A stretch of 14,880 bases of DNA from JBOHER01 sp050701115. GTDB taxonomy: Bacteria > Actinomycetota > Actinomycetes > Mycobacteriales > Pseudonocardiaceae. Shown here in pieces: positions 12,490 through 14,880 of this stretch. The stretch's first letter is position 1, and each line of letters begins with the position of its first letter. The position numbers and the translations under genes are program-made. The notes below the pieces were generated by a model that made no database searches, had not been told where the DNA came from, and worked only from the letters and a program-made list of their open reading frames with translations. Where the stretch lies: positions 1-14,880 of the forward strand of contig JBOHER010000344.1 in assembly GCA_050701115.1 (NCBI GenBank), written 5' to 3'.

Positions 12490-13383
12490 ATGGCGACACG
12501 ATCTTGGGCGCGACTAGCCAGGCTGCGGAGGACGGCTGCCTGGCTGGCGATGTCCGGTGTCGCGGCGATGCTCCTCAGCGGGTGTCAGGGCGGTGCCCAG
12601 AACGATCAAGACAGCGATCCGGGTAGTGGCGAGGTCAGCCTGGAGCATATCCACGGGCTGGGTATCAATCCGGCCGATGGCGAGCTGTATGTGGCCAGTC
12701 ACCATGGCGTGTTCCTGGTGACCGGTCAGGGCGCGCCGGAGCAGATCGCGAACCGTACGCAGGACTTCATGGGGTTCACCGTCGTGGGGCCGGATCATTT
12801 CCTCGGCAGCGGCCACCCGGGGCCCCAGGACACTGATCAACCACCGAACGTAGGGCTGATCGAGAGCACCGATGCCGCCACGAGCTGGCATTCGCTGTCG
12901 TTGTCCGGTGAGGTCGACTTCCACGCTCTGGAAGCGAAACACGGCAAGGTTTACGGCTATGACAGCCTGTCGGGCCAGATCATGGTCAGCGACGACAAGG
13001 AGACGTGGGACAAGCGCGCCGGCCTTCCGTTGGCCGACATCGCCGTGTCACCCGACGATCCCGATGTGGTACTCGCGACAACCCAACAGGGCCCAGCGCG
13101 CAGCACCGACGGCGGACGGAGCTTCACGCCGATCGACGGTGCGCCCGTCCTGATCTTTCTTGATTGGCCGGGCAAGGAGGTGCTGGTGGGCGTTTCCCCT
13201 GATGGAGTGGTGTACGTCAGTGACGATGGCGGCACCGGCTGGACGGAGCAGGGCCGAGTGCCCGGCGGGCCGCAGGCGATCCTGGCGCACGGCAAGTCCG
13301 AGATGTATGTCGCCACCGACGAGGGCATCCAGCATTCCACCGACAACGGTAAGACCTTCACCGTGCTCCAACCGTTGGCGTAG
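12490..13383 (+). CDS. Lipoprotein of the F510_1955 (glycosylhydrolase-like beta-propeller) family
   Basis: The protein has 297 residues, with GAGGAG six bases before the ATG. The N-terminus (RLARLRRTAAWLAMSGVAAMLLSGC) is a lipoprotein signal with lipobox LSGC and lipidated Cys32. The mature protein begins LEHIHGLGINPADGELYVASHHGVF and shows repeated propeller blades with BNR/sialidase-like Asp-box turns: TDAATSWHSLS, SDDKETWDKRAG, STDGGRSFTPI, SDDGGTGWTEQG and STDNGKTFTVL. Despite the family name there is no sign of glycosidase catalytic residues. Family members commonly sit beside copper transport genes, as here, 88 bp after the ATPase, so a periplasmic-side copper-binding or sensing role is likely. 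The HIHGL and DFHALE histidines are possible ligands (inference). Confidence 0.85.
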   Translation: MATRSWARLARLRRTAAWLAMSGVAAMLLSGCQGGAQNDQDSDPGSGEVSLEHIHGLGINPADGELYVASHHGVFLVTGQGAPEQIANRTQDFMGFTVVGPDHFLGSGHPGPQDTDQPPNVGLIESTDAATSWHSLSLSGEVDFHALEAKHGKVYGYDSLSGQIMVSDDKETWDKRAGLPLADIAVSPDDPDVVLATTQQGPARSTDGGRSFTPIDGAPVLIFLDWPGKEVLVGVSPDGVVYVSDDGGTGWTEQGRVPGGPQAILAHGKSEMYVATDEGIQHSTDNGKTFTVLQPLA

Positions 13384-13415
13384 GCGGCGCAACGCTACCG
13401 GCCGGGGTCGAGTCC

Positions 13416-13441
13416 GGGGTCATCTCAGGGTTGACCCCTGA
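13416..13441. promoter_or_regulatory. Overlapping, mutually exclusive stem-loops before the methyltransferase
   Basis: GGGGTCA (13416-13422) pairs with TGACCCC (13432-13438), and TCAGGG (13425-13430) pairs with CCCTGA (13436-13441). The right arms overlap, so only one can form. It may be a terminator for the lipoprotein transcript, an operator, or both. TTGACC at 13431-13436 could serve as a -35 with TAGCGG 19 bp downstream. Confidence 0.4.
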
Positions 13442-13506
13442 TGCGCGGAGCCGGATAGCGGAGTGTGCTTGGTCGAGCGACAGGTCGAGGAAGAAGGAGA
13501 CGCGCG

Positions 13507-14142
13507 ATGTCTGCATCGGCTGACCGCACTGAGCGGTGGCATCGGAACTGGGACAAGCACTCGCGTACCTACGACCGGGAGATGCGGTTCTGGGACCGGG
13601 CGCTGCTCCGCGACTCGCGGCAATGGGCCTGTTCCCAGGCCACCGGTGAGGTTCTCGAGGTCGCGATCGGGACCGGCCTCAACCTCGCCGTCTACCCCGA
13701 GTCCGTCACCCTGACCGGGCTCGATCTCAGCGAGGAGATGCTGAACGTCGCCCGCAGACGAGCGGACGATCTCGATCGGGACGTCGATCTCAAGCAGGGC
13801 AACGCGGACGCACTGCCGTTCGGCGACGCCACATTCGACACAGTGGTGTGCACGCTCGGCCTCTGTGCGATTCCCGATATGGACACGGCGATCGACGAGA
13901 TGCGCCGGGTACTGCGGCCCGGTGGCAGGCTCATCCTCGTCGACCACATCGAGAGCTCGTCACTGCTGGCTCGCGGCGTGCAACGACTGCTGGAGTTTGC
14001 CACGATTCCGCTCGGCGGTGAGCATTTCCTGCGCAGGCCGCTCACCAAGGTGCGCGCGGCAGGCTTCGACGTCGAGCGCGTGCAGCGTTTCAAGCTGGGC
14101 CTCGTCGAGCGGCTTGTCGCGCGCAAACCGATGCCTTCCTGA
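13507..14142 (+). CDS. Class I SAM-dependent methyltransferase
   Basis: The protein has 211 residues from the ATG at 13507, which has GAAGGAGA six bases upstream; a longer in-frame start at 13465 is Arg-rich and rejected. The methyltransferase fold is visible: motif I EVAIGTGLNL (51-60), the acidic ribose ligand in LTGLDLSEEML (69-79), GNADALPF (98-105), TFDTVVCTLGLCAIPD (109-124) and RRVLRPGGRLILVDHI (133-148). The C-terminal part (FLRRPLTKVRAAGFDVERVQRFKLGLVERLVARKP) is typical of the UbiE/phospholipid-methyltransferase-like branch. The substrate cannot be told from sequence. It follows the copper ATPase and lipoprotein genes and may belong to the same stress island, though it could have its own promoter at the dyad upstream. 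Confidence 0.88.
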   Translation: MSASADRTERWHRNWDKHSRTYDREMRFWDRALLRDSRQWACSQATGEVLEVAIGTGLNLAVYPESVTLTGLDLSEEMLNVARRRADDLDRDVDLKQGNADALPFGDATFDTVVCTLGLCAIPDMDTAIDEMRRVLRPGGRLILVDHIESSSLLARGVQRLLEFATIPLGGEHFLRRPLTKVRAAGFDVERVQRFKLGLVERLVARKPMPS

Positions 14143-14174
14143 CGACAAGGGAGCCTGCGAACCATCGCCCCGCC

Positions 14175-14188
14175 AAGTCGCGAGACTT
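14175..14188. terminator. Small hairpin between convergent genes
   Basis: AAGTC, loop GCGA, GACTT forms a 5-bp stem in the 44-bp gap between the methyltransferase and the toxin gene, touching the toxin stop codon. It is short; a shared terminator is only possible. Confidence 0.25.
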
Positions 14189-14513
14189 AGCCGGTGTCGC
14201 CGTCGAGGTAGAGGCGAAGGGCGCTCGCGAGATGGTCGAGTTCCGGCGGAGCGAGCCGGCCTCGCCGCCTGCGGAGCTTGCCCTTGGGGATGGTGTGCAG
14301 CGCGGTGGCGTTGATGAAGAAGCGGTCTCGTCCGGTGAGCCCGGATTCCCCGCTGATCTCGATGTGGGTCGATGCCGGGCCTTCGGTGCCGGTGACCTCA
14401 GCGACGGTGACCGCGCCCAGGCGGGGAATCAGCGCGTTGACCGTGAGCACTACGCACGACCTGAATCCGATCGGCTGCGGGAACTGCACGTCCCATAGAT
14501 CACCCCTGAACAC
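14187..14513 (-). CDS. MazF/PemK-type mRNA interferase toxin
   Basis: The protein has 108 residues from a GTG at 14511-14513, four bases after the antitoxin stop. The N-terminus FRGDLWDVQFPQPIGFRSCVVLTVNALIPRLGAVTVAEVTGTEGP is the MazF/PemK barrel: the GDLWxVxF strand, the Arg18-containing turn before VVLTVN (the position of the catalytic Arg of MazF), and Thr41/Thr43 in VTGTEGP (the position of its catalytic Thr). The segment INATALHTIPKGKLRRRRGRL follows the usual D/NxxxLxTIxKxxL pattern. MazF toxins cut mRNA at short sequences; the partner antitoxin neutralises them. Length is normal for the family and the motifs look intact. Residue equivalences are by eye. Confidence 0.85.
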   Translation of the reverse strand: MFRGDLWDVQFPQPIGFRSCVVLTVNALIPRLGAVTVAEVTGTEGPASTHIEISGESGLTGRDRFFINATALHTIPKGKLRRRRGRLAPPELDHLASALRLYLDGDTG

Positions 14514-14517
14514 CGCG

Positions 14518-14775
14518 TCACTCGTTACTTTCGCGTGCGAGCATGGCGCCTGCTGCGATCTCGTCTCCGGCGGCGCTTACGTCGCTGATCGGCGCCTGAT
14601 CAGTGCCGTAGAAGTCGTCGTACTCGCGTGCGAGCCTGGCATTCGCGGCGCGCCGGTGCAGGAGCTTGAGGCCTTCGCGGACCGCATCAGAGCGGTTCTT
14701 GAGGCCTAGTGCGGCGATATCGTGGTCGAGTTGCCGCGCGCGCTCTTCGGACAGTCGCGCTTGCACAAGTGTCAT
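14518..14775 (-). CDS. Ribbon-helix-helix antitoxin of the MazF-type toxin
   Basis: The protein has 85 residues from the ATG at 14773-14775. The first 42 residues (LVQARLSEERARQLDHDIAALGLKNRSDAVREGLKLLHRRA) fit a ribbon-helix-helix fold: one short strand and two helices with the NRSDAVREGL signature. They would bind the operon's own promoter as a dimer. The acidic C-terminus (EYDDFYGTDQAPISDVSAAGDEIAA) is the flexible part that normally wraps the toxin. It precedes the toxin gene by four bases. The start has no Shine-Dalgarno and lies three bases after the TAA of the upstream gene, so translation is probably coupled to that gene or starts from a leaderless transcript. Confidence 0.8.
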   Translation of the reverse strand: MTLVQARLSEERARQLDHDIAALGLKNRSDAVREGLKLLHRRAANARLAREYDDFYGTDQAPISDVSAAGDEIAAGAMLARESNE

Positions 14776-14778
14776 GCT

Positions 14779-14880
14779 TTATTTGTCGAGGCCGACGAAC
14801 TCCGGCTCCGCCTCGTCGGCCTGCTCGGTATCCGGATCCGGGATGTGGGTGTGGAGCGTTGCGCGTTCGTGGCCTTCACC
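14779..14880 (-). CDS. C-terminal tail of an unidentified protein, 5' part outside window
   Basis: The minus strand from the window end reads GEGHERATLHTHIPDPD, then TEQADEAEPEFVGLDK, then TAA at 14779-14781. The frame is open for all 33 visible codons, and its acidic, proline-containing tail and tight spacing to the antitoxin suggest a real upstream gene in the same operon. I do not recognise the family from this much. Confidence 0.6.
   Translation of the reverse strand, partial: GEGHERATLHTHIPDPDTEQADEAEPEFVGLDK

Noticed and set aside
13465..13506. Upstream start for the methyltransferase
   Set aside because: The extra residues are Arg-rich without family support, and the strong GAAGGAGA site points to the ATG at 13507.

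Overview
This is a high-GC actinobacterial window. Codon use is strongly G/C at third positions, Shine-Dalgarno sites are GGAGG-like, and the families present (LAL-type regulator, F510_1955 lipoprotein, CPH copper ATPase, XRE-TPR regulator with flavin reductase) are typical of Actinobacteria. I would guess Pseudonocardiaceae (Amycolatopsis/Saccharomonospora-like), but the assignment to family is inference.

Layout, left to right. (1) 1-1487: 3' part of a large TPR/ATPase-type regulator on +, which ends just where a LuxR DNA-binding domain would normally begin. (2) 1504-2951, minus strand: a stand-alone LuxR/NarL-type HTH protein, a six-helix membrane protein and a translationally coupled 77-aa protein. 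The two transcription units carry the same 35-bp promoter element at the same distance from their start codons. (3) 3088-4410: a nitronate monooxygenase that appears to have lost about 45 residues from its barrel, then a minus-strand SAM-methyltransferase pseudogene broken by a 142-bp segment between 20-bp direct repeats, a frameshift and a lost 3' end. (4) 4597-5343, minus: a secreted collagen-like protein with 23 Gly-X-Y triplets. (5) 5635-6851: the N-terminal piece of an IS-associated DUF6788-like ORF abutting the C-terminal piece of an XRE/TPR regulator, followed by an intact flavin reductase.

(6) 6936-10082: a compact, apparently redox-related module. A divergent cysteine-rich ArsR/SufR-like winged-helix regulator faces a doxX - folE - FAD-dependent oxidoreductase operon across a perfect 9-bp inverted repeat that overlaps the predicted -10. 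This is the best candidate in the window for an undescribed system. (7) 10212-14142: a copper-handling module with two CsoR-type palindromes, a His-rich CPH P1B ATPase, an F510_1955-type lipoprotein beta-propeller and a SAM methyltransferase. No csoR gene is in the window. (8) 14187-14880, minus: a MazF/PemK toxin and RHH antitoxin pair, tightly coupled behind the tail of an unidentified gene.

Regions 1-5 show several broken genes and rearrangement scars. Regions 6-8 are intact operons of the kind found in accessory or stress islands.
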